NCBI GenBank assembly: GCA_964390805.1
Contig: CAYMKL010000005.1
Span: 31,334-95,333, forward strand
DNA: 64,000 nucleotides
From: CAYMKL01 sp964390805
GTDB taxonomy: Bacteria; Chloroflexota; Anaerolineae; VGOG01
Direction of reading: 5' to 3'
The number at the start of each line of letters is the position of its first letter. Position 1 is the first letter of the stretch. A model generated the notes under the pieces. It saw nothing but the letters and a program-made list of their open reading frames with translations. It was not told the origin of the DNA and searched no databases. Of this stretch, positions 40,381 through 49,220 are shown piece after piece. A program made the translations under genes and the position numbers.

Positions 40381-43230
40381 ATGGAAAAACAAACGATTTC
40401 TCTGTACATAAATGGCCACCCCTATCAAGTCGAGATTGGCCCCAAGACCACCCTGCTTGAGGTGCTGCGGGATGACGTGCCGACGGAAGTTGGCCGACAT
40501 CTCACGGGGACCAAGAACGGCTGCGGCCAGGGTCATTGTGGGGCCTGCACGGTCATCGTGGATGGCAAGGCGGTGCGCTCCTGCATCTACAAGGCCAGCC
40601 GCGCTGATGGAGCGCGTGTGGAAACCATCGAAGGGATAGCCCACGATGGCGAGTTGCATCCTCTGCAAGAGGCTTTCATTGAGCACGGGGCGGTGCAGTG
40701 CGGCTTCTGCACGCCAGGGATGATCATGGCCGCCAAAGCCCTGCTCGACACCAATCCCCATCCCACTGACGAGGAGATCAAAGACGCGCTCAAACGCAAC
40801 CTATGCCGCTGCACCGGCTACACTCGCATCATCCAGGCGATTCGGGGAGTGGCAGAGGATCAGTCGCCGGAGCTCCCGGCGACAGAAAGCCCTCTGACCG
40901 CTGTCGGGCGTCCCGTTCCTCGCCCCGACGCCAGGGCTAAGGTCACGGGCCAGGCGACTTTTGCCGCCGACCTCTACTTCGAGGGGATGCTCCACGCCAA
41001 GGTGTTGCGCAGCGAGGTTCCCCACGCTCGCCTCCTGCGGGTGGACATAAACAAGGCTAAAGCCCTGCCCGGCGTGGTCGCCGTCCTCACCGCCGAAGAT
41101 GTCCCCGGCGCCAAGAACCACGGCATCGTCATCCCCGATTGGCCGGTGCTGGCCTACGACAAGGTGCGCTACGTGGGCGACGCCATCGCCCTGGTCGCCG
41201 CCGAGACGGAGGAGACAGCCAAGCAGGCGTTGGAGCTCATCCAGGTGGACTACGAGCCCCTGCCGGTGGTGGCTTCCCCTCAGGAGGCTCTGACCCCCGA
41301 TGCTCCCCTGGTCCATGATAGCGGCAACCTCCTCAAGCACATCCAGGTGCGCAAGGGTGACGCGGAGAAGGGCTTCGCTGAAGCGCAGGCCAACTCCCGT
41401 TGGCACGTCGTCGTGGAGAGGGAGTATCGAACGCCCAGGCAGGAGCACGCCTTCATGGAGCCCGAGGCAGGCGTGGCTACGATTGACGAGGAGGGCCATG
41501 TCCTGAGCCTGTCGAAGGGGAAGATCACCGTCTACGTGGGCTCCCAGATCCCCTTCGCCGACCGCCGCCAGATCGCCGACAGCCTGGCCATTCCTGAGGA
41601 GAAGGTGCGGGTGAAGGCTACTCAGGTGGGCGGGGCCTTTGGTGGCAAAGAGGACATCTCGGTGCAGATCCACGTGGCACTCCTGGCCCAGGCCACTGGC
41701 CGCCCGGTGAAGCTGGTCTTCACCCGCCAGGAATCGCTGATCGTTCACCCCAAGCGGCACGCCACCACCATCCGCCTGAGGACGGCGGCCACCAGGGACG
41801 GCCAGATCACCGCCATCCAGGCCGAGATCTACGGCGATGCCGGGGCCTACGCCAGTTTGAGTGAGCACGTGATGACCCGCACGGCCACTCACGCCGCCGG
41901 GCCCTACGATGTGCCCCATGTCGAGATAGATTGCTACGCCGCCTACACCAACAACGTTCCCGCAGGGGCTTTTCGCGGCTTTGGGGTTCCCCAGTCGGCC
42001 TTCGCCATGGAGAGCCAGATGGACATCCTGGCGGAGGAGCTCGGTCTCTCGCCCTTTGAACTGCGGCGCAAAAACGCCCTGCGGGTAGGATCTACTACGG
42101 CGACCGGGCAGGTGCTCAGGGAAAGCGTGGGGTTGTTGGAGACCCTGGGTAGAGTGGAAAAGGAAATAACGTCAAACGTAAAACGTGAAACGTCAGGACT
42201 CGGAAATCGGAAATCGGAAATCGCAAATCGGAGGGCTTGGGGCGTGGCGTGCGCCTACAAGAACGTGGGCTTGGGTGGCGGGGCGCCCGACTGCGCCGGC
42301 GCCGAAGTGGAGCTTACCGACGATGGGCGGGCCATGGTGCGAGCCGGCGCGGCCGAGGTGGGACAGGGGCTGGTGGGGGTGCTGGCACTGCTGGCGGCTG
42401 AAGAGCTGGGACTCCCATACGATTCGGTGGAGGTGCTGGTGGCCGATACGGACCAGACCCTCGATGGTGGGGCCACCACCGCCTCCCGCCAGAGCTTCAT
42501 CACCGGCAACGCTGTTCGCCTGGCGACCGAGAAAGTGAGGGAGACTGTGGCTCAGGCTGCCTCCGAGGAATTGGATGCTCCGCCCGACCAGCTAGTTTTT
42601 AAGAACGGGCGCGTTCACGCTTCTTGCTACAAAGCTGAGAAGTCCATCTCTTTGGCCGAAGCCGTCACCCTTGCCAAAGGGGAGGGGCGCGAAGTGCGAG
42701 CCTCGGTCGTCTATGAGCCTCCCAAGACTGTCCCCCTGGGTGAAGCGGGCGACATGCACTTTGCTTTCGGCTATGCCACCCAGGCTGCTCTGGTGGAGGT
42801 GGACGTAAATACCGGCCAGGTGGAGGTGCTCAAGGTCATCGCTGCTCACGACGTGGGAAGGGCTCTCAACCCCCTGGCTGTGGCCGGCCAGATCGAGGGT
42901 GGGGTGGTGATGGGACTCGGCATCGCCTTGCAGGAGGAGTTCGTGATGGAGAATGGCATCCCCAAAACCACTACTCTGGCCAAGTACAAGATTCCCTCCA
43001 TTGAGCGCACGCCGGAGATCGTGCCCATCATTGTGGAGGACGAAGCGTCGGAAGGGCCCTACGGAGCCAAGGGGATAGGGGAGATACCTTCCATTCCCAC
43101 CGCGCCAGCCATTATCAATGCCATCTACAATGCTACTGGTGTACGTATCTATAGTCTGCCGGCGACGGCGAAGAAGGTTTTGGCGTCTTTCATTACCCGA
43201 CACCGAAAATCAGAAACCCGTGTCGGGTAG
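40381..43230 (+). CDS. Fused 2Fe-2S/molybdopterin xanthine dehydrogenase-type oxidoreductase
   Basis: 949 residues. The 2Fe-2S part has GCGQGHCGACTV (C48, C53, C56), then QCGFCTPGMI and RNLCRCTGYTRI. The molybdopterin part starts near residue 175 and has GGAFGGKEDISVQ, AGAFRGFGVPQ, EVGQGL and the catalytic Glu in GAKGIGEIPS. The FAD subunit is absent, as in fused XdhC-XdhA or selenium-dependent types. Substrate likely a purine or aldehyde. Two in-frame insertions from repeat DNA: 41499-41520 (HVLSLSKG) and 42165-42232 (TSNVKRETS through NRKSEIANR). Both are in loops and the rest of the fold is intact. Confidence 0.9.
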   Translation: MEKQTISLYINGHPYQVEIGPKTTLLEVLRDDVPTEVGRHLTGTKNGCGQGHCGACTVIVDGKAVRSCIYKASRADGARVETIEGIAHDGELHPLQEAFIEHGAVQCGFCTPGMIMAAKALLDTNPHPTDEEIKDALKRNLCRCTGYTRIIQAIRGVAEDQSPELPATESPLTAVGRPVPRPDARAKVTGQATFAADLYFEGMLHAKVLRSEVPHARLLRVDINKAKALPGVVAVLTAEDVPGAKNHGIVIPDWPVLAYDKVRYVGDAIALVAAETEETAKQALELIQVDYEPLPVVASPQEALTPDAPLVHDSGNLLKHIQVRKGDAEKGFAEAQANSRWHVVVEREYRTPRQEHAFMEPEAGVATIDEEGHVLSLSKGKITVYVGSQIPFADRRQIADSLAIPEEKVRVKATQVGGAFGGKEDISVQIHVALLAQATGRPVKLVFTRQESLIVHPKRHATTIRLRTAATRDGQITAIQAEIYGDAGAYASLSEHVMTRTATHAAGPYDVPHVEIDCYAAYTNNVPAGAFRGFGVPQSAFAMESQMDILAEELGLSPFELRRKNALRVGSTTATGQVLRESVGLLETLGRVEKEITSNVKRETSGLGNRKSEIANRRAWGVACAYKNVGLGGGAPDCAGAEVELTDDGRAMVRAGAAEVGQGLVGVLALLAAEELGLPYDSVEVLVADTDQTLDGGATTASRQSFITGNAVRLATEKVRETVAQAASEELDAPPDQLVFKNGRVHASCYKAEKSISLAEAVTLAKGEGREVRASVVYEPPKTVPLGEAGDMHFAFGYATQAALVEVDVNTGQVEVLKVIAAHDVGRALNPLAVAGQIEGGVVMGLGIALQEEFVMENGIPKTTTLAKYKIPSIERTPEIVPIIVEDEASEGPYGAKGIGEIPSIPTAPAIINAIYNATGVRIYSLPATAKKVLASFITRHRKSETRVG
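41499..41520 (+). repeat. GTCCTGAGCCTGTCGAAGGG element inside the xanthine dehydrogenase gene
   Basis: In frame between TIDEEG and KITVYVGSQ, two parts that normally adjoin. Same motif at 23089-23112; related pieces at about 10117, 29270 and 30930. Confidence 0.75.
42165..42232 (+). repeat. Repeat-derived insertion inside the xanthine dehydrogenase gene
   Basis: AACGTAAAACGTGAAACGTC units, then GGAAATC units repeated, all in frame. The encoded polar stretch has no counterpart in the family. Confidence 0.75.
43194..43229 (+). terminator. Hairpin spanning the xanthine dehydrogenase stop
   Basis: TACCCGACAC and GTGTCGGGTA pair exactly around a loop containing CAGAAACCC. It may end transcription for the gene, though no T run follows. 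Confidence 0.5.
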
Positions 43231-43267
43231 TGAACCAGTCTGTTGAATCCTGTCAGTCCGTTGTTCC

Positions 43268-44485
43268 TCATACGAGCCTCACAAACCTCCGCTTGCCCAC
43301 CTGAAGGATTGCCTCCTCACCGGGTATCACTGTCTCCTCGATGCTCTCCACCTTGTTCCCATCCAGGCGCACTCCGCCCTGAGCGATGAGGCGGCGGGCC
43401 TGGCTCTTGCTTGGCGCCAGACCTGCCTCTAGCAGCAGGTCTAAGATGTTCTGGGGGGCGGTCAGCTTGTGGGTGGGCATCTCTTCGGGCAGCTCTTTTT
43501 TCTGGAAGACCTGCTTGAAGTGAGCCTCGGCGCGGGATGCGGCCTCAGCACCCTGGTAGATGGTGACGATGTCTCGGGCCAGCATCATCTTGGCCTCCAT
43601 GGGATGCAGGCTCTCGGTGGCTATTCTTTCCTCAATGTCAGCGATCTGGGCCGGTTCAAGACTGGAGAGAAGGTCGAAGTAGTTGCGCATGGCCTGATCG
43701 GGGATGCTCATCACCTTGCCGTACATCTCCTCTGGTGGCTCGTCCACGCCGATGTAGTTGCCCCGGCTCTGACCCATGCGCTGGTGGCCATCGGTGCCCA
43801 CCAGGATGGGCAGCGTCAGGCATATCTGAGGCCGCTGCCCCAGGGCCTCCTGGAGTTTGCGGCCAGCCATCAGGTTGAAGAGCTGCTCTGTCCCGCCGAT
43901 CTGCACGTCCGTCTCCAGGACCACGGCGTCATAGGCCTGCATCAGCGCGTAGAAGAATTCGTGTAGCCAGATGGGATCGCCCTTGGCGTGGCGCTTGGCG
44001 AAGCTCTCGCGGGCCAGGAATTGCTGCACGGTGAAATGCGAGGCCAGCTTGATGAGGTCGGCGAAGGTCAGCGGCGCCAGCCAGTCGGCGTTGTAGCGCA
44101 CCTCGGTCTTGTCAGGGTCCAGTATCTTGAAGGCCTGGTTGGCATAGCCTTTTGACTTCTTGGTCACCTCCTCAATCGTCTGCTGAGGGCGAGCGCTGTC
44201 CCTGCCGGTGGGATCGCCGATGAGGGCGGTGAAGCTGCCGATGAGGAAGATGGCCTGGTGGCCCAGTTCCTGGAACTGGCGCAGCTTCCGCATAGGGACG
44301 GTGTGGCCCAAAGTCAACTGAGAAGACGTGGGGTCGAAGCCACAATAGACGCGCAGCGGCCTCCTTTCGTGGTAGGCTTCTTGCAACCGCTCTCGCAATT
44401 CCCTTTCCATTACCTGCCTGATCTGGTCGTCGCCGAAATCCACCCCGCGCATGAGGATGGCTATTTGTTCGTTTATTGGTTTCAT
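43268..44485 (-). CDS. tyrS: Tyrosyl-tRNA synthetase
   Basis: 405 residues, class I. The HIGH-like block is TLGHTVPM, followed by LIGSFTALIGDPTGR. The KMSKS position reads RMGQS in DGHQRMGQSRGNYIG, a departure found in some TyrRS forms. A C-terminal S4 domain (about 345-405) is present: LAPSKSQARRLIAQGGVRLDG. Start 44485 has AAAGGAGTG upstream; the frame extends further 5' only through dispersed repeat DNA. Transcription is divergent from secG. Confidence 0.95.
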   Translation of the reverse strand: MKPINEQIAILMRGVDFGDDQIRQVMERELRERLQEAYHERRPLRVYCGFDPTSSQLTLGHTVPMRKLRQFQELGHQAIFLIGSFTALIGDPTGRDSARPQQTIEEVTKKSKGYANQAFKILDPDKTEVRYNADWLAPLTFADLIKLASHFTVQQFLARESFAKRHAKGDPIWLHEFFYALMQAYDAVVLETDVQIGGTEQLFNLMAGRKLQEALGQRPQICLTLPILVGTDGHQRMGQSRGNYIGVDEPPEEMYGKVMSIPDQAMRNYFDLLSSLEPAQIADIEERIATESLHPMEAKMMLARDIVTIYQGAEAASRAEAHFKQVFQKKELPEEMPTHKLTAPQNILDLLLEAGLAPSKSQARRLIAQGGVRLDGNKVESIEETVIPGEEAILQVGKRRFVRLV

Positions 44486-44515
44486 GTTTGCACTCCTTTG
44501 ATAGTCTCGCTGACT

Positions 44516-44590
44516 TGTCATTGCGAGTGTAGCGAAGCAATCTCCTGCCAACTTGGGGATTGCTTCGTCGCTTCGCTCCTTGCAATGACA
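44516..44590. repeat. TGTCATTGCGAG palindromic repeat
   Basis: TGTCATTGCGAG, AGCGAAGCAATCTC and their inverted counterparts GGATTGCTTCG and GCAATGACA. It fills the leader of tyrS. This repeat type is widespread in bacterial genomes. Confidence 0.85.
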
Positions 44591-44689
44591 ATTGACATTA
44601 TTATACCACAAAACGCCAAAGATGTGTATTTGCTCGCCAGTGGATAACGTGGTATAATGTACGCAGTTCATGTATGGAGGTAACACAAG

Positions 44690-44911
44690 TTGCTCACCTA
44701 TCTGTACATTATCCAGATCATCATCGCCGTGGCCCTCATTGTGGCTGTTTTGCTGCAAACCAAGGGATCGGGCTTGGGTGGTATCTTCGGGGGCCAGGGT
44801 GCGGTATACACAAGCCGTCGCGGGGTGGAAAAGACCATCTTCCAGGTGACCATCGGTCTATCCGTCGCTTTCTTTGTCTTCGCTACGCTCATCGTCATCC
44901 TGACAGGATAA
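44690..44911 (+). CDS. secG: Preprotein translocase subunit SecG
   Basis: 73 residues with two TM segments: YLYIIQIIIAVALIVAVLLQ and TIFQVTIGLSVAFFVFATLI. The typical cytosolic loop KGSGLGGIFGGQGAVYTSRRG lies between. It is part of SecYEG and would serve the many exported proteins here. TTG start at 44690 with GGAGGT eight bases upstream. Confidence 0.95.
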   Translation: MLTYLYIIQIIIAVALIVAVLLQTKGSGLGGIFGGQGAVYTSRRGVEKTIFQVTIGLSVAFFVFATLIVILTG

Positions 44912-44917
44912 GCGTTT

Positions 44918-44950
44918 AGACCCTTGGGGTTTCTAAAACCCCAAGGGTCT
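44918..44950. terminator. Inverted repeat after secG
   Basis: AGACCCTTGGGGTTT and AAAACCCCAAGGGTCT with a two-base loop. Good terminator position, but no T run; this hairpin type is also a common dispersed repeat. Confidence 0.6.
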
Positions 44951-44973
44951 CAAATAGGGAAGGGGCGTGAGGC

Positions 44974-46650
44974 TTGAGTAAGCATTTCCGCTGGCAGGTC
45001 ATCATCACCCTTCTGGGGATAGCCCTGCTGGGCTCTTTGCTGGCCTACCTGGCTTTTACCTTCGCCACGGTCGTTGTCCCCGCTGTTGGTGGGACGTACG
45101 TTGAGGGCCTGGCTGGCGACTCGCAATACATAAACCCCATCCTCTGCCAGTATAATCAGGTGGATCGGGACCTTTGTTCCCTCATCTTCAATGGTCTGAC
45201 CAGGTTGGATGAGAAGGGGGAGGTTGTTTCCGATCTGGCCGAAAGATGGGAGATCTCCGACGATTGCCTCGCTTACACCTTTCATCTGCGGCGCGACGTG
45301 CTTTGGCACGATGAGGTCCCCTTCAGCGCCGACGATGTGGTTTTCACCGTTCGAGCAATGCAGGATCCCGACTACCAGGGCGCTCCCTATCTGGCCGAGC
45401 TTTGGCGGAGCGTGGAGATCGTCAAGGTAGATTCCCACACCGTCAAGTTCACCCTCAAGCAACCCTTTACCCCATTCCTGTACTACACCACCATTGGCAT
45501 CCTGCCGGCTCACCTCCTGGCCGAGGTTCCCGCCGAGATGCTGCCCAGCGATCCGTTCAACCGACACCCCATCGGCACGGGCCTCTTCAAGGTGGAGGAG
45601 GTCAATGCCGAGTACGCCCTTCTTGAGGCCAACCCGCTCTTCCACGGTCCCAAGCCCTATTTGAACAAGATCGAGTTCCGATTCTATCTTGGTTATGAGA
45701 GCGTCTTCAGGGCCTATGAGCAAGGCGAGGTTCAGGGCATCAGCCGCGTCCTTCCCAAAGACCTGCCAGAAGCGGTCGAGGCCAATTCAGAGTTGCAGCT
45801 TTTCTCGTCCCGGCTGCCAGGCTACACCATCGTCTTTCTGAATCTGAAAGACCCTGAGCTACCCTTCTTTCAGGAAGAACTGGTCAGGCAGGCTTTGCTC
45901 CACGCTATTGACCGCCAGGAGCTTGTGGATCACGTGTTGGAGGGCCAGGGTCTGGTGGCTCACAGCCCCATCTTGCCGGAGACCTGGGCTTATGCCAATG
46001 GCATTGCTGGGTACGAGCACAGTCGTGAGCGTGCCAAAGATTTGCTAAATGAGGCCGGTTGGCTTACCCCCACCGGGGAGGGTGACGAGAACGTCAGGGA
46101 GAAAGCGGGGGTGAAGTTGGCCTTCACCCTGCTAACCGATGACGCCCCCCTGCACGTGGAGCTGGCCAGAGAGATTGCTCTCCAGTGGGAAGCAATTGGG
46201 GTGAAAGCCACGCTTCAAACGGCAAGCTCAGGGCTGGTGAGTGAGTACCTCGTTCCTCGGAAGTTTGAAGCCCTTCTGATTGATCTGGAGCTGCATGGCG
46301 ATCCTGACCCCTATCCCCTCTGGCACTCGACTCAGACGAGCAGCGAGGGACAAAACTATGCCGGTTTCGTCAGTTATGAGGCCGACACGCTTTTGGAGGA
46401 AGCACGGTGTACAACTGACTCAGGGAGGCGTGCCGAGTTGTATCGTCGCTTCCAGGAGATCTTTGTGGACGAAGTGCCGTCGTTGCTTCTCTATTATCCA
46501 ATCTACACCTACGCTGTGGATGAGAAAGTCAAGGGTGTTCAATTGGGCCCCATGGGCGACCCCAGCGATCGTTTTCGCAACGTCACTGAATGGTACATTG
46601 TAACGAAACGGGTCATCATCGGCCAAGCCGGGCGCAAGTTTGACAAATAG
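44974..46650 (+). CDS. Peptide/oligopeptide ABC transporter substrate-binding protein
   Basis: 558 residues of the SBP_bac_5 family. N-terminal TM anchor (IITLLGIALLGSLLAYLAF) without lipobox Cys. Family signature LAERWEISDDCLAYTFHLRR and WHDEVPFSADDVVFTVRAMQ. It binds peptides or nickel/opine-like ligands outside the membrane. No permease or ATPase gene is next to it, so it is an orphan or works with a distant transporter. TTG start 44974. Confidence 0.9.
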   Translation: MSKHFRWQVIITLLGIALLGSLLAYLAFTFATVVVPAVGGTYVEGLAGDSQYINPILCQYNQVDRDLCSLIFNGLTRLDEKGEVVSDLAERWEISDDCLAYTFHLRRDVLWHDEVPFSADDVVFTVRAMQDPDYQGAPYLAELWRSVEIVKVDSHTVKFTLKQPFTPFLYYTTIGILPAHLLAEVPAEMLPSDPFNRHPIGTGLFKVEEVNAEYALLEANPLFHGPKPYLNKIEFRFYLGYESVFRAYEQGEVQGISRVLPKDLPEAVEANSELQLFSSRLPGYTIVFLNLKDPELPFFQEELVRQALLHAIDRQELVDHVLEGQGLVAHSPILPETWAYANGIAGYEHSRERAKDLLNEAGWLTPTGEGDENVREKAGVKLAFTLLTDDAPLHVELAREIALQWEAIGVKATLQTASSGLVSEYLVPRKFEALLIDLELHGDPDPYPLWHSTQTSSEGQNYAGFVSYEADTLLEEARCTTDSGRRAELYRRFQEIFVDEVPSLLLYYPIYTYAVDEKVKGVQLGPMGDPSDRFRNVTEWYIVTKRVIIGQAGRKFDK

Positions 46651-46679
46651 GGCGAATCATGGTAGATTATAGCTGGCTC

Positions 46680-46840
46680 CATGATTGGACTTTGGACAAA
46701 GCTAAAGAAACCCGTTTTCTGATGATTCTGTTACCGAAATCTAACTGAATCAGCTTGTTTCAAGTCAACATGGATGGCAGTTTGGCGTGAGAAAACGGGT
46801 TTCTGGTCGCCATCGTGGGTTTGTCCAAAGTCCAGCCATG
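46680..46840. repeat. Nested palindromic element before tRNA-Leu
   Basis: Outer arms CATGATTGGACTTTGGACAA and TTTGTCCAAAGTCCAGCCATG, inner arms AAGAAACCCGTTTTCT and AGAAAACGGGTTTCT, about 60 bases of spacer. It ends eight bases before the tRNA. It looks like a MITE-sized hairpin element; no ORF inside. Confidence 0.8.
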
Positions 46841-46847
46841 AGAGAAC

Positions 46848-46931
46848 GCCGAAGTGGCGGAACAGGCAGACGCGCTGCGTTCAGGGCGCAGTGGGCATTA
46901 GCCCATGTGGGTTCAAATCCCACCTTCGGCA
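46848..46931 (+). tRNA. tRNA-Leu (anticodon CAG)
   Basis: Acceptor GCCGAAG/CTTCGGC, anticodon stem CTGCG/CGCAG with loop TTCAGGG, long variable arm TGGGCATTAGCCCA, T-arm GTGGGTTCAAATCCCAC. Type II tRNA, CCA not encoded. Confidence 0.95.
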
Positions 46932-46982
46932 CTACCGAGATTCTTCCCCCCGCTTGAGCTCTGATTGATGGGAGAGACAACG

Positions 46983-47381
46983 ATGGCTACTGCGAAGAAG
47001 CGCTCTAGTGTGTCGGTGACCCAATTTCTAGCCCTCATAGTGGCTACTATCGCGCTCTCCCTGGTGGTGGACTTTGGACGCAAAGTGGGGCCCTACCGCC
47101 GCTTGCAACTCGAGGAGGCCCGACTGGATCAAGCCATAGCGTACGAGGAGGCCAGGCGGGACTATTTGCAGTGGCTCAAGGGGTACGTTCAGAGCGCTGG
47201 GTTTGTGGATGACTGGGCTCGGACGGAGTGGAAGATGGTGAAGCCCGGAGAGACTGGCGTCGTGCCCATGCTCCCGGAAGCCTCTATCGCTCCTCAAGCT
47301 CGTCCGCAGGAGGAGAGCCTCTCCAGCGGGGGATCCCGCTGGCGGGAGTGGTGGGGGCTCTTCTTCGATGATGATAGCTGA
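46983..47381 (+). CDS. FtsB/DivIC-like septum formation initiator
   Basis: 132 residues. One TM (FLALIVATIALSLVVDFG, about 14-31), then a coiled-coil (QLEEARLDQAIAYEEARRDY) and the conserved end VDDWARTEWKMVKPGETGVV. Topology and length fit FtsB/DivIC of the divisome. ATG 46983 follows GGGAGAG; two earlier in-frame starts have no ribosome site. Confidence 0.8.
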   Translation: MATAKKRSSVSVTQFLALIVATIALSLVVDFGRKVGPYRRLQLEEARLDQAIAYEEARRDYLQWLKGYVQSAGFVDDWARTEWKMVKPGETGVVPMLPEASIAPQARPQEESLSSGGSRWREWWGLFFDDDS

Positions 47382-47449
47382 AATCGGCGTTCCGCAAGTT
47401 TGTTTCTCGCTTGACTAAAAATCGGTCAAGTAGTATAATATATCTGCGA

Positions 47450-47521
<72 letters not shown>

Positions 47522-47530
47522 CCTAGCTAG

Positions 47531-47612
47531 CAAATGGCTGATGGCAGATGGCTTATGGCACTTCTTAGAAAGTGCTCAAGCTATCTGCCATTAGCTATAA
47601 GCTATCAGCCAA
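47531..47612. repeat. Heptamer palindromic repeat between tRNAs
   Basis: ATGGCTG/ATGGCAG/ATGGCTT units, a short AGAAAGTG loop region, then the inverted units ATCTGCC/AGCTATA/ATCAGCC. It separates the two Met tRNAs. Confidence 0.75.
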
Positions 47613-47614
47613 CT

Positions 47615-47687
47615 GGCGGCGTAGCTCAGATGGCAGAGCAAACGGCTCATAATCGTTGGGTCACTGGTTCAAGTCCAGTCGCCGCCA
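47615..47687 (+). tRNA. Elongator tRNA-Met (anticodon CAT)
   Basis: Acceptor GGCGGCG/CGCCGCC, anticodon loop CTCATAA, T-arm ACTGGTTCAAGTCCAGT. Lacks initiator features. A lysidine-modified Ile2 tRNA also has CAT, but the body resembles elongator Met. Confidence 0.88.
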
Positions 47688-47690
47688 CTC

Positions 47691-47720
47691 AAAAAGCCCC
47701 TCCCATCGGGAGGGGCTTTT
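47691..47720. terminator. Bidirectional terminator after the tRNA pair
   Basis: AAAAAGCCCCTCCC and GGGAGGGGCTTTT around ATC. T runs on both strands, so it can also end the minus-strand LysM gene. Confidence 0.9.
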
Positions 47721-47755
47721 GCATTCCTCAATTCCTCGTTGCCTTGTTCTCCCCC

Positions 47756-49201
47756 CTAATGCCAGTAGAAACCGCGAGTGTCGCTCACGGGGCTAATATC
47801 AACGCCCTCCGCCGTCCCATCTGGCCCAGTGCCTGTCTGTCGCATTACGGCCACGTCCCAGCGGAGGAGGCGAGGTTCAACGTCAGGCGAGGGATAGATG
47901 TCGGCCGGCACTCGCCAGCTCGTGGTCTTGGTCCAGACACTGGGCGGCTGGGCGGCCACTTCGGCCTCATATCGCAGCCTCAGGACGTACCACTCGTCCT
48001 CGGCCAGGATGCCTACCGAGACCCAGTTGAGGACGATGACCGCGTCCATCCCCTGGAAGACCTGGCTGTCGGCGGGGACGAGCAGGGCTGGAGCCGGGTA
48101 GGGAAACGCCGACGTGGTGGGGGTAGGCGTGGGCTGCGGCGTGGCCGAGGGAGTGGAGGTCGGCGTTGTCGTCGGCGTTGTCGTCGGTGTTGCCGTCGGC
48201 GTTGTCGTCGGCGTTGTCATCGGCGTTGTCGTCGGCGTTGTCGTCGGCGTAGGAGTCGGTTGTGGCGTGGATGTGGGCTCTGACGTGGGTGTCGGTGTTG
48301 GTTGTGATGGTGTGGATGTTGCCATCACTGTCGGAGTGGGCGAGCCTGTAGATATGATCAGTTCCTGACGAAGCCGGATGAGCTCAGGGTCGGTGATACC
48401 GTTGGCCATCATGAGAGCCTCGACTGTGGTTCCGAATAGAGTGGCGATGAAGTACAGATTATCGCCGGGCTGGACCACGTAGGTGATCACGCCACTCTCG
48501 GAGATCCTGGCCATTTCAGGAAGGATTCCGCCTATAGGCCCAGGAGAGGGGATGATCAATCGTTGTCCGATGCTCAGGATGGTTGATGCACTCAGGCCGT
48601 TGGCTTCCAAGATGGCCTCTACCGTGACGCCATACCTGCCTGCTATCGAGGAAAGGGTATCGCCACGTATCACAGTGTAGATGATCGGGGTTGGCGCGGG
48701 GGTGTTGGTAGGGAGCGGGGTAGGGGTGGCTGTGGACGTAGGGGTGGGTGTCGGGGTAGAGGTAGGTGTAGAGGTAGAGGTAGAGGTAGATGTTGGTGTT
48801 GGTGTCGGTGTCGGGGTCGGTGTCGGGGTAGGCGTCGGGGTCGGTGTCGGGGTAGGCGTCGGGGTGGATGTAGGTGTGGAGGTGTAGGTAGGTGTAGAGG
48901 TGGAGGTTGGTGTCGGGGTGGCTGTCGGGGTGGCTGTTGACGTGGTTGTGGCCGTCGGTGTCACGGTCAGGGTTGGGACTACGCTTATCTCCTCTGGATG
49001 GCGCTGAAACCACAATACCAACACGGCCACCAGGCCCGTCAAGATGATGGCAGCCAGGAACGCCGCTGGAATGAAGAGCGGGATCGAGAACCGTCTTCTG
49101 GGCTTGGGCCTCTTTAGAGGGGCGCCGCACATCAGGCACTCTTTGGCGCTCAGGGAAACCTGTGCCCCGCAGGTGGGGCAGAATCTTTTCTCCTCCGTCA
49201 T
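47756..49201 (-). CDS. Zinc-ribbon, membrane-anchored LysM protein
   Basis: 481 residues. An N-terminal zinc ribbon (CPTCGAQVS...CLMCGAP) is followed by a TM (PLFIPAAFLAAIILTGLVAV) and a long Thr/Pro/Ser linker. Two LysM domains follow (YTVIRGDTLSSIAGRYGVTV near 180; YVVQPGDNLYFIATLFGTTV near 245), then a second Thr/Pro linker. A C-terminal beta-rich domain (about 365-480) has DEWYVLRLRYEAE. LysM binds peptidoglycan, so the protein links membrane to wall. The linker DNA is composed of short tandem repeats and probably varies in length. Confidence 0.9.
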   Translation of the reverse strand: MTEEKRFCPTCGAQVSLSAKECLMCGAPLKRPKPRRRFSIPLFIPAAFLAAIILTGLVAVLVLWFQRHPEEISVVPTLTVTPTATTTSTATPTATPTPTSTSTPTYTSTPTSTPTPTPTPTPTPTPTPTPTPTPTPTSTSTSTSTPTSTPTPTPTSTATPTPLPTNTPAPTPIIYTVIRGDTLSSIAGRYGVTVEAILEANGLSASTILSIGQRLIIPSPGPIGGILPEMARISESGVITYVVQPGDNLYFIATLFGTTVEALMMANGITDPELIRLRQELIISTGSPTPTVMATSTPSQPTPTPTSEPTSTPQPTPTPTTTPTTTPMTTPTTTPTATPTTTPTTTPTSTPSATPQPTPTPTTSAFPYPAPALLVPADSQVFQGMDAVIVLNWVSVGILAEDEWYVLRLRYEAEVAAQPPSVWTKTTSWRVPADIYPSPDVEPRLLRWDVAVMRQTGTGPDGTAEGVDISPVSDTRGFYWH

Positions 49202-49220
49202 CCTAGCTCACTTTCAAAAT

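Noticed and set aside
44486..44758. N-terminal extension of tyrS to 44758
   Set aside because: The extension crosses the TGTCATTGCGAG repeat and the opposite secG promoter area; the good ribosome site is at 44485.
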